Positions 16,171 through 25,811 of a stretch of 46,118 nt of DNA are shown here, one piece after another. Within the stretch, counting starts at the first letter, position 1, and each line of letters opens with the position of its first letter. The DNA comes from Bacteroidales bacterium (lineage in GTDB: Bacteria > Bacteroidota > Bacteroidia > Bacteroidales > Tenuifilaceae), in the NCBI GenBank assembly GCA_016931855.1, contig JAFGDZ010000045.1, forward strand, positions 1 to 46,118, in the 5' to 3' direction. Position numbers and translations under genes: made by a program. Below the pieces are notes generated by a model. The model worked only from the letters and a program-made list of their open reading frames with translations, did no database searches and was not told the origin of the DNA.

Positions 16171-16956
16171 ATGAAAAAGTTGCTTATTGCTATTGTAGTT
16201 CCGCTGCTATGGAGTTGCACTACAAACAACGCTACCAAGAACGAAGGAGCTTCGCAGGATCATCTGATTATGGCTACTATTTGGTATCAGAATGCTCCCG
16301 AGATGAAAGCGCTATACCATCAGGGTTTTAATCTGGCTAAAGCCAACCTAGAGCTGGCAATTAAGGAGAAGCGTACTTTGCCTGCGGCTGTTGTTGTTGA
16401 TATTGATGAAACAATGGTAGATAATAGCCCTTTTGAGGCCGAGGAGATTATAAGGAATCAGCCATATACCTCGGAATTTTGGAAGGAGTGGACCTCAAAG
16501 GCTAGGGCTAAGGCGTTGCCTGGCGCTGTGGAGTTCTCGCAGTTCTGCAAGGAGAAGGAGGTACAGCTTTTTTATATTAGCAACAGAAAGGTTGATGAGC
16601 TTGCTGCTACCATTAAAAATTTGGATTCCTTAGGTTTTGCTTATGCTATGGAGAGCAACGTTATTCTTCGTTCTGCCGAGAGTAGCAAAAAGGCTCGTAG
16701 GGATACGCTATCAAAATCGTTTGATATTGTGCTTTTAATAGGCGATAACCTTAACGACTTCTCTGAGCTGTTTGAGGACAGGGGCAACGATTGGGGTGCA
16801 TCGCTGGTGGAGAGCAACAAAGAGGAGTTTGGCAGGAAGTTTATTATTCTTCCAAATCCAATGTATGGCGATTGGGAAAAGGATTTGTACGGAAAGGAAA
16901 CGCTTACTGAGCAGCAGAAGGATTCTGTTAGGCGATCTGTTCTTGTAGGGTTTTAG
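16171..16956 (+). CDS. Class C acid phosphatase / 5'-nucleotidase lipoprotein, e(P4) family
   Basis: 261 aa. Signal peptide with a lipobox ending at Cys16 ('LLWSC'), so an anchored lipoprotein in the envelope. HAD-superfamily phosphatase motifs are all there: motif I 'DIDETMVDN' (Asp77 nucleophile and Asp79), motif II 'YISNR', a conserved Lys in 'SSKKARRD', and motif III 'IGDNLNDF'. The family dephosphorylates nucleoside monophosphates and other organic phosphates outside the cell, for example releasing nucleosides for uptake. It is divergent from the ECF sigma gene and its last 4 bases overlap the convergent kinase gene. Confidence 0.94.
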   Translation: MKKLLIAIVVPLLWSCTTNNATKNEGASQDHLIMATIWYQNAPEMKALYHQGFNLAKANLELAIKEKRTLPAAVVVDIDETMVDNSPFEAEEIIRNQPYTSEFWKEWTSKARAKALPGAVEFSQFCKEKEVQLFYISNRKVDELAATIKNLDSLGFAYAMESNVILRSAESSKKARRDTLSKSFDIVLLIGDNLNDFSELFEDRGNDWGASLVESNKEEFGRKFIILPNPMYGDWEKDLYGKETLTEQQKDSVRRSVLVGF

Positions 16957-19900
16957 TTATTTGTGATATAGCTATCTATAGTTCTAAGCATTCCCGTTAT
17001 TTTAATTGGCTTTGCCAAAAAGGTGTCGAAACCGCACTTCTCCGTTTGCTGTAGGTTTTCCTTTTCTGGATAGGCTGTTTGACAAATAACGGGGATGCTT
17101 TTTTTCATAGCTTTAATTTGTCGGGTGGCTTCAAATCCATCCACATCGGGCATAACCAAATCCATAAGAATAAGATCTATTTTTGGATTATCTTTAACCA
17201 TTTGAATGGCTTCCATTCCGTTCTTTGCCCAAATCAAGTTAACGTTTGTAGGCTTTAGTGCTGCTTTAATCAGCTTAAAGTTTGTGTCAATATCATCGGC
17301 AACAAGAATGGTTCTGTTGCTCCAGTTGTACCTTTTTCTCTCACTTACAAAGGCCTTGTTTTCAAATTTTGATTGAATTGGAATGTACGGTAGCGTGAAG
17401 TAGAAGGTTGATCCAGAGCCCGGTGTTGATGTGAACCAAATTTCTCCACCAAGTTTCTCAATAATATGCTTGGATATTGCCAGCCCCAGCCCTAACCCTC
17501 CAACTTTTCTTGTGGTAGAGTCGTCGGCTTGCCTAAAGGGTGAGAATAGCGTTTTTTGCTTTTCTACATCAATGCCTGTTCCCGTGTCAAGCACATAAAA
17601 CATTAGCGTTTCGGGATCTTTAAAGGTGTACCCAAACTCAATAAACCCGCTCTCAGTAAACTTTAACGCGTTGCTTATTAGGTAGCTAATAACCTGCCGT
17701 AGCCTTGTTTGATCCGTTAGTATTGCAAAGGACTCCTCTGTTACCTCTTTTTTTAGGTAGATTTTTACCTTTCCCAATCGTTTTTGCTCTTCAATAATGG
17801 TTTGGTTAATATCGTTTAATAGCTTGTTTACGGAGCACTCGGTGTGCTTTATCTTTAGCTGGTTGGTTTCTATCTCCGATATCTCAATTAAATCCTCAAT
17901 AAGCTTTAGCAGGTTATTGGTGTTGTCGTAAACGCTATCGCATAGGTATTGGCGTTCATCATCGGCCAAATCGGGGCTTCCCAGCAGGGTGGAGAAACCT
18001 GTGATGGCGTTTAGCGGTGTGCGAATCTCGTGCGAGAGGTTTCCTAGAAATGCGGATTTTAGCCTATCGGATTCTTCTGCCTTTATTTTGGCATGTAGCA
18101 AGTCGCGCTCGTTCTCTTTTCGGGTTGTAATATCTTCCATAATTACAACTAGGTGCGTAATATCTTTGTTGCCATTGTAAACGCACGATATTGAGGCTAT
18201 TACCCAGTATGTTTGTCCGTTGGCTTTGGTTTGCTGGAGCTCTCCTTGCCATACGCTGCCAGTTAGCACCATCTCAATAGCGGGAGGGAGAAAGTTATTC
18301 TTTCCGCAAAGCTCAATTAGGTTGTGGTCTATAGCTTGCTCAATGGAGTAACCGGTTGTTTTAACAAATGCGGGGTTTATGTACTCAATTTCCAGCGATG
18401 GGCTGGTAATGGCAACGCTAACAGGCGAGTTAGATATTGCCTTTGAGAGCACCTTAAGCCGATGTTCGGCTGCTTTTCTTTTGCTTATGTCAATGGATAT
18501 TCCGCCAATGCGCCACTGGTTATCAACGCCTCTAAACCTAAACTTATGCGTGAATAGGTAGCGCTCCTTGCCCTCTACATCCTTTAGGCTCTCTTCAAGT
18601 TCAAGTAAGCCGTACTCAAGAACGTGCTTATCCTCAAGGTTGAATCTGCTGGCAACGGCAGGCGGAAAGTGGTCGGCTACTCGTTTCCCAATAAGATCCT
18701 GATTGCCAAAAACATCGTTCTGATAGGTGTTTTGGTAGAGTAGAACGCCATCTTTATCCTTAATAAAAACCCCAACAGGGAGCGAGTCCATAAAGGCAGA
18801 GAACTGCTCCTCGGCTTTTTTTAGGGCTTTCTGTGCTTCAACCTTCTCGGTGATGTCTTTAAAATCCTCAATAATTCCAATTAGCTCATTATCCTTTCCA
18901 AGGAAAGGAACGGCGTTGTGTAGGCATCTAACCTTTTTCCCGCCACGTTTAAAGCGTACCTCTTCCGATTCAACCTGTATTTCGCCCTCTTTAATCCGTT
19001 CAAGGGGGCAAAGCGATGTGTGGCAGAATAGCCCAGGGAAAATATCGTAGCACTTTTTGCCTTCAATTTGCTCGCGGGGCATTCCCGCAATGCGGCTAAA
19101 AGCATCGTTAACTCTTATTATCTCGTGGTTTGTATTTATAATCCGTAGTCCGTTTCCTGTTGAGTTGAATATTTGGTTCAGCTCTATGTTAGAGTCAATT
19201 ATCTCTTTAGTCCTAATGGTTAGCTCTTGTTCAAACCGCTCCTTTAGCCTAAGGATTTTTTTCATGAAGCGCCCAAAGAATATGCGGATAATTACTGCGG
19301 TAATAATAATTAGGATTAGCGTTATGGCTATTGCCCTAAAAAACGACGCCCTGTATGGAGCCTCAAGGCTGGTTATATCAACCAGCGCTAGGGTGCCGCC
19401 AATTACCTCTCCGTTGTGTGCGGTAAATTCCGATGTGCGCTCTATGGCGTAGTATTTTGAGTCTATTCTGTGGGTTTGGAGGCCTGCCCATGAGCTTAGG
19501 GTTAGCTTGCTAAATAGCTTGCTAGCTATTTCGGGCTTACCGTAAGTGTTTATTAGGTGGTTGTTATGCTGAATATCGAATGCCGAACGTTTAATGCTGC
19601 TAAGGAACGAGGCGTTAACATAGGCTATAATGGTCATGTTAACCTTTTTTTGCATCATTACCATTCCGGTTGAATCTAAGAATCCAACTTCGATACGGTA
19701 ACCCGGTATCGATACAAATGCTTTGGTTAGCATAAAGTACATGCCCTTTTCCCCAAAGCGAATGTCCTGTAATGCGCTCTCTGCCGTATCCTTCCTGAAT
19801 CGATGCAGGTTTACCTTTTCGGTTAGGTTGTCGCCTAGCTTAACAAGGGTTGCCGTATCGTTACCAATGCTTATGTAGCTTGGTTGTACCGAAAGGTACT

Positions 19901-20210
19901 TTTGCGAGAGCTTTTGCAGCTCTGCGGTAATTTTTGAGCTGTCGGTAGTAGTAAGGCTTTGCTGTAGGTTAGTGTTCTCAGATATTAGGGCAAGCTGCTG
20001 TGAAAAGATATCGAGGTTAACATCAAAAAAATTCCCAAAATCGTTACGTACATTTTGGAGCTGATGAGCAACCAGCGCATCCTTAATCCGTCGGTTGTTT
20101 TGAACGGATTGAATGCTATAAAATGCTGCCAGAGCCGCAATTACGGAACATACGAAAAGAATTACTTTATTTCGGGTTCTTCTTTCCTGTTCAAGGGTAT
20201 AGAGTTTCAA
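16953..20210 (-). CDS. Hybrid sensor histidine kinase with three PAS domains and a receiver
   Basis: 1085 aa. TM helix 1 (about 16-36), a 250-residue extracytoplasmic sensor, TM helix 2 (291-312), a coiled linker, PAS1 (340-455), PAS2 (465-578), PAS3 (585-698), HisKA with His727 in 'GNLSHEIRTPLN', HATPase with N-box 'SNALKF', G1 'DTGTGI' and G2 'GGLGLGL', then a receiver with acidic pair 'ADD' and Asp1017 in 'LILMDLVMPD'. PAS1 carries three cysteines (387, 396, 401) in the pattern Cys-Tyr...Cys...Cys-Pro-Leu, known from a PAS subgroup that may bind a metal or sense redox. No separate response regulator is adjacent, so output is likely through phosphotransfer. It overlaps the convergent phosphatase gene by 4 bases. 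Confidence 0.95.
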   Translation of the reverse strand: MKLYTLEQERRTRNKVILFVCSVIAALAAFYSIQSVQNNRRIKDALVAHQLQNVRNDFGNFFDVNLDIFSQQLALISENTNLQQSLTTTDSSKITAELQKLSQKYLSVQPSYISIGNDTATLVKLGDNLTEKVNLHRFRKDTAESALQDIRFGEKGMYFMLTKAFVSIPGYRIEVGFLDSTGMVMMQKKVNMTIIAYVNASFLSSIKRSAFDIQHNNHLINTYGKPEIASKLFSKLTLSSWAGLQTHRIDSKYYAIERTSEFTAHNGEVIGGTLALVDITSLEAPYRASFFRAIAITLILIIITAVIIRIFFGRFMKKILRLKERFEQELTIRTKEIIDSNIELNQIFNSTGNGLRIINTNHEIIRVNDAFSRIAGMPREQIEGKKCYDIFPGLFCHTSLCPLERIKEGEIQVESEEVRFKRGGKKVRCLHNAVPFLGKDNELIGIIEDFKDITEKVEAQKALKKAEEQFSAFMDSLPVGVFIKDKDGVLLYQNTYQNDVFGNQDLIGKRVADHFPPAVASRFNLEDKHVLEYGLLELEESLKDVEGKERYLFTHKFRFRGVDNQWRIGGISIDISKRKAAEHRLKVLSKAISNSPVSVAITSPSLEIEYINPAFVKTTGYSIEQAIDHNLIELCGKNNFLPPAIEMVLTGSVWQGELQQTKANGQTYWVIASISCVYNGNKDITHLVVIMEDITTRKENERDLLHAKIKAEESDRLKSAFLGNLSHEIRTPLNAITGFSTLLGSPDLADDERQYLCDSVYDNTNNLLKLIEDLIEISEIETNQLKIKHTECSVNKLLNDINQTIIEEQKRLGKVKIYLKKEVTEESFAILTDQTRLRQVISYLISNALKFTESGFIEFGYTFKDPETLMFYVLDTGTGIDVEKQKTLFSPFRQADDSTTRKVGGLGLGLAISKHIIEKLGGEIWFTSTPGSGSTFYFTLPYIPIQSKFENKAFVSERKRYNWSNRTILVADDIDTNFKLIKAALKPTNVNLIWAKNGMEAIQMVKDNPKIDLILMDLVMPDVDGFEATRQIKAMKKSIPVICQTAYPEKENLQQTEKCGFDTFLAKPIKITGMLRTIDSYITNN

Positions 20211-20235
20211 CTTAGGTTAGGTTTTTGAACGCCAC

Positions 20236-20243
20236 CAAATGTA
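20236..20243 (-). promoter_or_regulatory. -7 promoter element for the three-PAS hybrid kinase
   Basis: Minus-strand TACATTTG (exact TAnnTTTG), 26 bases upstream of the start codon. Confidence 0.6.
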
Positions 20244-20308
20244 AAAATATTTATGAAACTCACACTCATCGGGAAGCAAAATGAGCTTAAATTTATACTT
20301 AGAAACAG

Positions 20309-20335
20309 AAAGAGCCAGTGTTAAACCGGCTCTTT
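20309..20335 (-). terminator. Terminator hairpin after the C25 protease gene
   Basis: Perfect 8-bp stem (20309-20316 / 20328-20335) with an 11-nt loop, 26 bases beyond the protease stop codon. The better T-run is on the plus strand; the minus-strand tail is T-rich but interrupted. Confidence 0.7.
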
Positions 20336-20360
20336 TTTGTTCATATTTATGACTGTTTGG

Positions 20361-23300
20361 TTATTTTTTGATTAGTTTAAAGGTTTTGCGCTGCCCGCTT
20401 TTAGTTGTTACGCTTACAATGTACATTCCATTGGTAAGATCAGAAACGCGTATTGTAACGGGTTCGGTAGTTGGCTTTACCTGTTTAACTAGCTGGCCCT
20501 GCAGCGAGAAAATATTTACTTGGGCAACTTGCTCGTTGGACTGAATGAGTACGGTTTCCGATGCTGGGTTAGGGTACATGCTGATGCTTACTGGGCTAGT
20601 GGTTTCAATCCCAACTGGCGACAACAGTATCTGTATCGAGGTGTTATTGCTTACATCAGCGTATTGCGTTGTTGTAAGGTAACCCTCTTTTTCAACGGTT
20701 ATGGCTATGCCTGTTACTTTAGTTACCCTATCAAAAGTGGCTTCTCCTAAGCTGTTTGTGTATATAGGCAGGTATCCCTTTGCTGTTATAAGAGCTTTAC
20801 TAATTGGGGCATTGCCAGATAGCACTGTTATGGCTAGGCTGTACTTATTGGGTATCGAAAGGGTTGTAATGGTTACTATATCGTTAGTTACTGTGAAATT
20901 AGTTGGTGTTGGATTTTGGTAGTTTGGTGTTTCAACAGCAAGCGTGTAGGTTCCTATAGGCAACCTTGCGCTATAGCTGCCTAGCGCATTACTTGTTCCG
21001 CTTGATATAAGGGTGTTTTCCTTATAAATGGAGATTAACGAACCCTCCAGTGGAATGTAATTTGATGATTCGTAGGCGTTTGATGTTATAGCAACTAAGT
21101 AGCTGATTGCCTCTTGTTTAAGGTTGATGGTGAGGCTGTTGCTTATTTCCTTAATGCTTTCCCAAAGGTAAGCAGTTTCAAAACCCTCCTTTTCAACTTT
21201 AATAAGATGTTCACCTACATTTAAACTTGTGCTTGCAACTCCTAGGCTATTAGTTGTAACTGTGGTTTCATTTAGGGTGATTGTAGCATCTTGCAGCGGG
21301 CTATCGTTTATGTCGAACACGTTTATTTGTAAGCTAACGGGAGACATTGCTAGCGTTACCTTTACCGTATCGGGAGTGTTGGTTACCTGTATTGTGCCGC
21401 TGTACGAGTTGTAGCCTGTTTTGCTGATTGTTACATTGTGCTCTCCCAATGGGATAATGGTTGTTGCGCAACCATTTGCCCCTGTGGTTAGAAGCCTGTT
21501 TGTATTACTGCTTGTAATGCTTATATCACTTGCAAATACTGGATTGTTATCTGTGCTTTTTACTTTAATTACTATTGGTGTTACAATGGCTTCGGTAGTA
21601 TAGTTCACTGTTACTCTGGTTGTATCGGTGTCGGGGAGTATTGCAACCTCCCTTGAAACTGGAAGGTATTGGGAAACATAGGTTGTTAAAGTAGTGTTAC
21701 CCCATAACGCTTTAAAGTAAGCAATGCCATTGCTGTTTGTGGGCTTTATTGTGCCATTTAGGCTAACCATTGCATCTGCTACTATTGCTGTACCATTGGT
21801 TACTTTAACCTCAAGGGTTTTTTCTGTAGATGCTGTAATGCTTCTAATTTTGGCTTTCCATCCCATTTCGTTTTTGTCGATATCGGAAACAAATCGGAAG
21901 GTTAAAGCGCCAGAGCTGTGGGTACTTGTAAATGTAGTAGTCTCGGTTTTATTTCCAGAGAATTTACCAAGTGGTGTTGCCTCTGTGTTGTCTCCATCAT
22001 ATATCTCCAGAAAATCATAGTCCAACTCTGTATTAAACTCAGTAAATACAGCCTCTATTTTTTCCCCTTTTACCTTTGGGTATATGGTGCAGGTATAATT
22101 TGTCTTATCAGGGTAATTTGCATTAGGTCCGCCCTGGTCGTAGAACATGGCGCTATCAACAAAAAATTCCCCATCCTGCATAAGTATATCTTGGTACATA
22201 TTTCCTGTGGTAAAGCTCCATGTTTCAATCTCATTGGCATTGGGTTGGCCGTTTATGTTGCGTGGTACAACTTTCCAATAGTAGGTTGTGTACGGTTCAA
22301 GCGGCACTAATATTTGTTGACTTGATGTTGTTTGGGCTAGTGCAAGGGCGTTTTGGGTGCCAAAGTAAATGTCGTATTCTGAAGCACCTTCAGCTTCCCA
22401 TGATAGTTTATTACTATTATAACCCATTATCCCATTTTCGGGGGTTGGGTTTGTTGCATTGGAGGGTAAGCTGCTAGAGATAATGTTGCTGATTTTTGCA
22501 GCCCATCCCGAAGCAGTTGTACCTTGATCTGAGGTAAACTTGAACGTAATAGAATTGGTGCTAGATGTAAAGGATGGAGGTAATGAATTCCCCGTAAACG
22601 GGCTACCTTTTACTTGGGGTGAATTAGCATCAGATCCATCGTACACATATAAATAGTCGTAACCATCTTCTAGGGTAAAATTGAGAAACTCTACCAAGTA
22701 CCTACTGCCAAAAATATCGCAGGTAAGAGTAGTGGCTAGGTTGCTGTTGTCGTTGTAGTTGCCGTTTTCTCCTCCCGAATCGTAGAATAGCGCATTACAA
22801 ACGCTAATTGTTCCTTCCTGCATTGTAATGGACTCCCTGTGCTGAATGGGAAGGGAGAAGGTAATGGTATCGTTATCTCTTCCTTCAATGGCTATAGCAA
22901 CCTTAAGCGGAATCTCATCGGCTATTGTAGCTGGGTTGATGGTTATATCGAACGACGCAGTTTTTGTTTCGGTTGGGGTAATGCTTTCAAGTGTTACTGT
23001 TGGTGCTGAGGTTGCAGTAATAAATTGGCTAAACTCTTCAGGTATAATAAGTGTAGTACTTGTGTTTACAGCACATGCATGCCCTGTGTTTTTTATCTGC
23101 ACCCCCATTCGTGCAGTTTCGCCAAGATTAATTTGGTTGTCGTTATTGCCGTATAAAGAATCGGTTATGGTTGTTCTAACGTACTCTAGCTTGGGCGCAT
23201 TTGCGGTTAGGTTTAATTTTGAGATCCATTTATTGGTTCCATCGGTAGCGTGTACCTCAATGTTGGCCTTGTGCTGATCGGGAACATTTGCCGCCAAAGC

Positions 23301-25661
23301 AAATTGAAAGGCGCTGTAAACATTGGTAATTTGTTTGGCGTTGATATCTCCAATTAATTTTATTGTATCTGATTCTATGCTGAAGTATGGATCTTTGTCG
23401 TAAAGGGATATGGAGATATTTTCTCCCATAGTTTCTCCGTAGTTTGCAATGGTTAAATCTAAAAGGAATCCTTCGGCGTACTCTGCTATGCCGTTGTTGT
23501 TAAACTGAGCGTCGTTTACCACTGTTCTTTTTGCTGTAATATAGGCCTCTTCAGCAGGGAGTACGCTTATTTTTCTGATAAAAGGAACGCGTTGTGCCTT
23601 AGTGATTACACACTCAATGTCTTGGGGCGATTCAAGGCTACTAATATCAAGTGTAAGCTTCCCTGTTTCGTCGGTTATACCTTTTGCAATTGTCTCCTTA
23701 CTCACATTTAGGGCTACAAGCGATTTTGGAAGTGCCTCAATGGTAATCTGCTCTTGGTTAAATCGGATAGATTCTGGAACTGTAATTCTATTGTCTTGCG
23801 CTTGAGCAAAGTATGGGCTAATTGATGGGTCTCCAAGTATATTGTACGCTTGCCAGTAGTATAGTGGGCTAGATTGGCTTGGGTAGCTCATTATATCCAC
23901 CTCGGTTACGGCTAGATTCCCCACAAAAACCATTGCGCCTAGTGTTGTGTAGCTGCTTATAAATGGTGCGTCGTAGGCTCCAAGTGTTGTTTGCTCAAAG
24001 GTGGGGACGTATCCATTGTTAGGGGTGTTCATTGGGAATGCCCCAACGGCCCAGTAAAAATCCTCGTACCAGTAAGTTGATGGCGATGAGCCAATGTAGG
24101 ACACTGCACCTGTGTTTTTTTGGCGAATCCATGTTTCGCCAATGCACTCTTTTGTTCCAAAATCTCCCGATAGGCAGCAGTTTCCAATGGCCACAGGGTA
24201 ATGGTTTGTGTTAGCAATCTCTATTACCTTGGTTTGTGTTAGTTCTGGATCCTGCCAGTGCTTTTCGTCACAATGCGCTGTGTAGTTAATTATTCCAACC
24301 CTAAAGCGGGATTGGTCGTAGCACCCGTCGTAACCAGCAGAGGCGTTGGGGTTGTTAGGATCGTTGGACACACCGAACTCAAAGATGCTATTGAACCCTT
24401 TGCTTGCGTTAAAGTAGTTGGCTGTTCCGTACTTAATGGTTGATTGCCCCACTTGGAAGTTGTATTGATTGTCGAATCCAGCAATCAGGGTAATATCGCT
24501 TAGGTATGTAGGATCTTCAAACAGATACTGTTCATAGTGAAGGATTTTTGAGATGATGTTGTTCATCTGCTCTACAGTTGACGCCGAAAGCCTTCCGTAG
24601 TACATCTCGGGGAAGTAATCGCCATCTATGCTTGCGTAGTAAAGATCCGTTTGCTTTTTCGTTGCCGAACCTACTGCCGAAGCGGGAACCATATCGGTAT
24701 CGCCCGCAATAATAAGGAATGTTGGTGCGGGTTTACCCTGGGCTGTATTGGCGTAAACCTTGTTAATGTATTCCTTTATTTCTAGCTGGGTGGTTCCAAT
24801 TTGGTCGGTATAGGCAATATCCACATCAAATCCTTTTCTGGTTTTCCATTCTGTAAACGGTATTAAAGCCTGCTCAAATAATCTATTTGCAACAATTAGC
24901 ATCCTAACCGGATAGCTAGTTAGGTCTGGATGGCTGCTAAAGATGTCGCTCCCCGACGATTTTTCTATTGATTTAAATATTGGTTCAAAGTAAACGGATC
25001 TTAGCGCCTCTTCTTGTTGGTAGCTAAGGTTTGTTTTTCCGTTAACTGTAATATCAAAGCGAATGTCGTTGCTAACAATTATTGACTCCTGAACGGGGTT
25101 GTAGCTAACTGGCGATATAACTACGCGCGCAATGCCTATTCCCCGTAGTGCTCCAAGGTACTCAACCGATACCAATGGGTTGTTGCTGTACTGGTTAGTA
25201 AGGTACGCCTGCTTGTTGTACTCGAACTTAACTGCGTTAGGGTCTTGCGATTTTTTTACCGATGGCTGTACGGGGCTTAGGGGCGATTTAATGCCAATGC
25301 TTGCTAGGCTAATCTCTTGTTCTGTTCTACCTTTCACTTCAACCTTAAGCGTTGCATCAACAGGAACAAGAATAAGTTTCTTTATGGCTGGTAGCTTGGG
25401 CTCTCCAATGTTGCCAATGTAGTACCCGTTTGGGAGGTACAGCTCTGTAAACTCATTGTTGTGCTTCTCTATTTTGCTTTTCCATAGAAGTTTAGCTACA
25501 CTAGACTCAGCGTTAAGCCTGTGCGTGCTACTTTTTTTAATGCTAAATGATTTTTTTTGAGATTTTAGCGTAACGCTTTTTACCTCTTGAGCAAGAGCTA
25601 TATGGGAGTATCCTACTGCAAGGAAAACTAAAATTAGGCTTTTGATAAAGATCTTTTTCAT
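20361..25661 (-). CDS. Large secreted gingipain-like C25 cysteine peptidase with CUB domains and T9SS sorting signal
   Basis: 1766 aa. Signal peptide (1-25), propeptide-like region (26-245), C25 peptidase domain (about 250-620), Ig/adhesin-like region, CUB domain 1 (about 948-1060), fibronectin-III-like domain (1072-1152), CUB domain 2 (1160-1275), five carboxypeptidase-regulatory-like repeats (about 1280-1690), and a type A T9SS sorting domain near the end ('MYPNPASETV ... NGMYIVSV'). Catalytic residues by comparison with gingipains: His463 and Cys496, spaced 33 residues as in RgpB. Gingipains have Gly-His-Gly or Ala-His-Gly there; this one reads Ala-His-Cys. It should be exported by the T9SS, anchored or released at the surface, and act on extracellular protein. 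Cleavage specificity is unknown. It has a separate terminator from the neighbouring M6 protease. Confidence 0.9.
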   Translation of the reverse strand: MKKIFIKSLILVFLAVGYSHIALAQEVKSVTLKSQKKSFSIKKSSTHRLNAESSVAKLLWKSKIEKHNNEFTELYLPNGYYIGNIGEPKLPAIKKLILVPVDATLKVEVKGRTEQEISLASIGIKSPLSPVQPSVKKSQDPNAVKFEYNKQAYLTNQYSNNPLVSVEYLGALRGIGIARVVISPVSYNPVQESIIVSNDIRFDITVNGKTNLSYQQEEALRSVYFEPIFKSIEKSSGSDIFSSHPDLTSYPVRMLIVANRLFEQALIPFTEWKTRKGFDVDIAYTDQIGTTQLEIKEYINKVYANTAQGKPAPTFLIIAGDTDMVPASAVGSATKKQTDLYYASIDGDYFPEMYYGRLSASTVEQMNNIISKILHYEQYLFEDPTYLSDITLIAGFDNQYNFQVGQSTIKYGTANYFNASKGFNSIFEFGVSNDPNNPNASAGYDGCYDQSRFRVGIINYTAHCDEKHWQDPELTQTKVIEIANTNHYPVAIGNCCLSGDFGTKECIGETWIRQKNTGAVSYIGSSPSTYWYEDFYWAVGAFPMNTPNNGYVPTFEQTTLGAYDAPFISSYTTLGAMVFVGNLAVTEVDIMSYPSQSSPLYYWQAYNILGDPSISPYFAQAQDNRITVPESIRFNQEQITIEALPKSLVALNVSKETIAKGITDETGKLTLDISSLESPQDIECVITKAQRVPFIRKISVLPAEEAYITAKRTVVNDAQFNNNGIAEYAEGFLLDLTIANYGETMGENISISLYDKDPYFSIESDTIKLIGDINAKQITNVYSAFQFALAANVPDQHKANIEVHATDGTNKWISKLNLTANAPKLEYVRTTITDSLYGNNDNQINLGETARMGVQIKNTGHACAVNTSTTLIIPEEFSQFITATSAPTVTLESITPTETKTASFDITINPATIADEIPLKVAIAIEGRDNDTITFSLPIQHRESITMQEGTISVCNALFYDSGGENGNYNDNSNLATTLTCDIFGSRYLVEFLNFTLEDGYDYLYVYDGSDANSPQVKGSPFTGNSLPPSFTSSTNSITFKFTSDQGTTASGWAAKISNIISSSLPSNATNPTPENGIMGYNSNKLSWEAEGASEYDIYFGTQNALALAQTTSSQQILVPLEPYTTYYWKVVPRNINGQPNANEIETWSFTTGNMYQDILMQDGEFFVDSAMFYDQGGPNANYPDKTNYTCTIYPKVKGEKIEAVFTEFNTELDYDFLEIYDGDNTEATPLGKFSGNKTETTTFTSTHSSGALTFRFVSDIDKNEMGWKAKIRSITASTEKTLEVKVTNGTAIVADAMVSLNGTIKPTNSNGIAYFKALWGNTTLTTYVSQYLPVSREVAILPDTDTTRVTVNYTTEAIVTPIVIKVKSTDNNPVFASDISITSSNTNRLLTTGANGCATTIIPLGEHNVTISKTGYNSYSGTIQVTNTPDTVKVTLAMSPVSLQINVFDINDSPLQDATITLNETTVTTNSLGVASTSLNVGEHLIKVEKEGFETAYLWESIKEISNSLTINLKQEAISYLVAITSNAYESSNYIPLEGSLISIYKENTLISSGTSNALGSYSARLPIGTYTLAVETPNYQNPTPTNFTVTNDIVTITTLSIPNKYSLAITVLSGNAPISKALITAKGYLPIYTNSLGEATFDRVTKVTGIAITVEKEGYLTTTQYADVSNNTSIQILLSPVGIETTSPVSISMYPNPASETVLIQSNEQVAQVNIFSLQGQLVKQVKPTTEPVTIRVSDLTNGMYIVSVTTKSGQRKTFKLIKK

Positions 25662-25758
25662 AACAGGAACAATGATAGTTAAGTTGGTAAATATACAGTA
25701 GATTTAGAATGCAAGGTTCTTTGTTTAGGTAACATTTTATATGTTTTAGACTTAGCAT

Positions 25759-25793
25759 AAAAAAGGCGAGGGTTTATTTCCCTCGCCTTTTTT
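25759..25793 (-). terminator. Intrinsic terminator of the M6 protease gene
   Basis: Perfect 14-bp stem including A/T ends (25759-25772 / 25780-25793), 7-nt loop, T-run on both strands, 18 bases after the stop codon. Confidence 0.92.
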
Positions 25794-25811
25794 ACAAAAT
25801 ATTAAGCGGTA

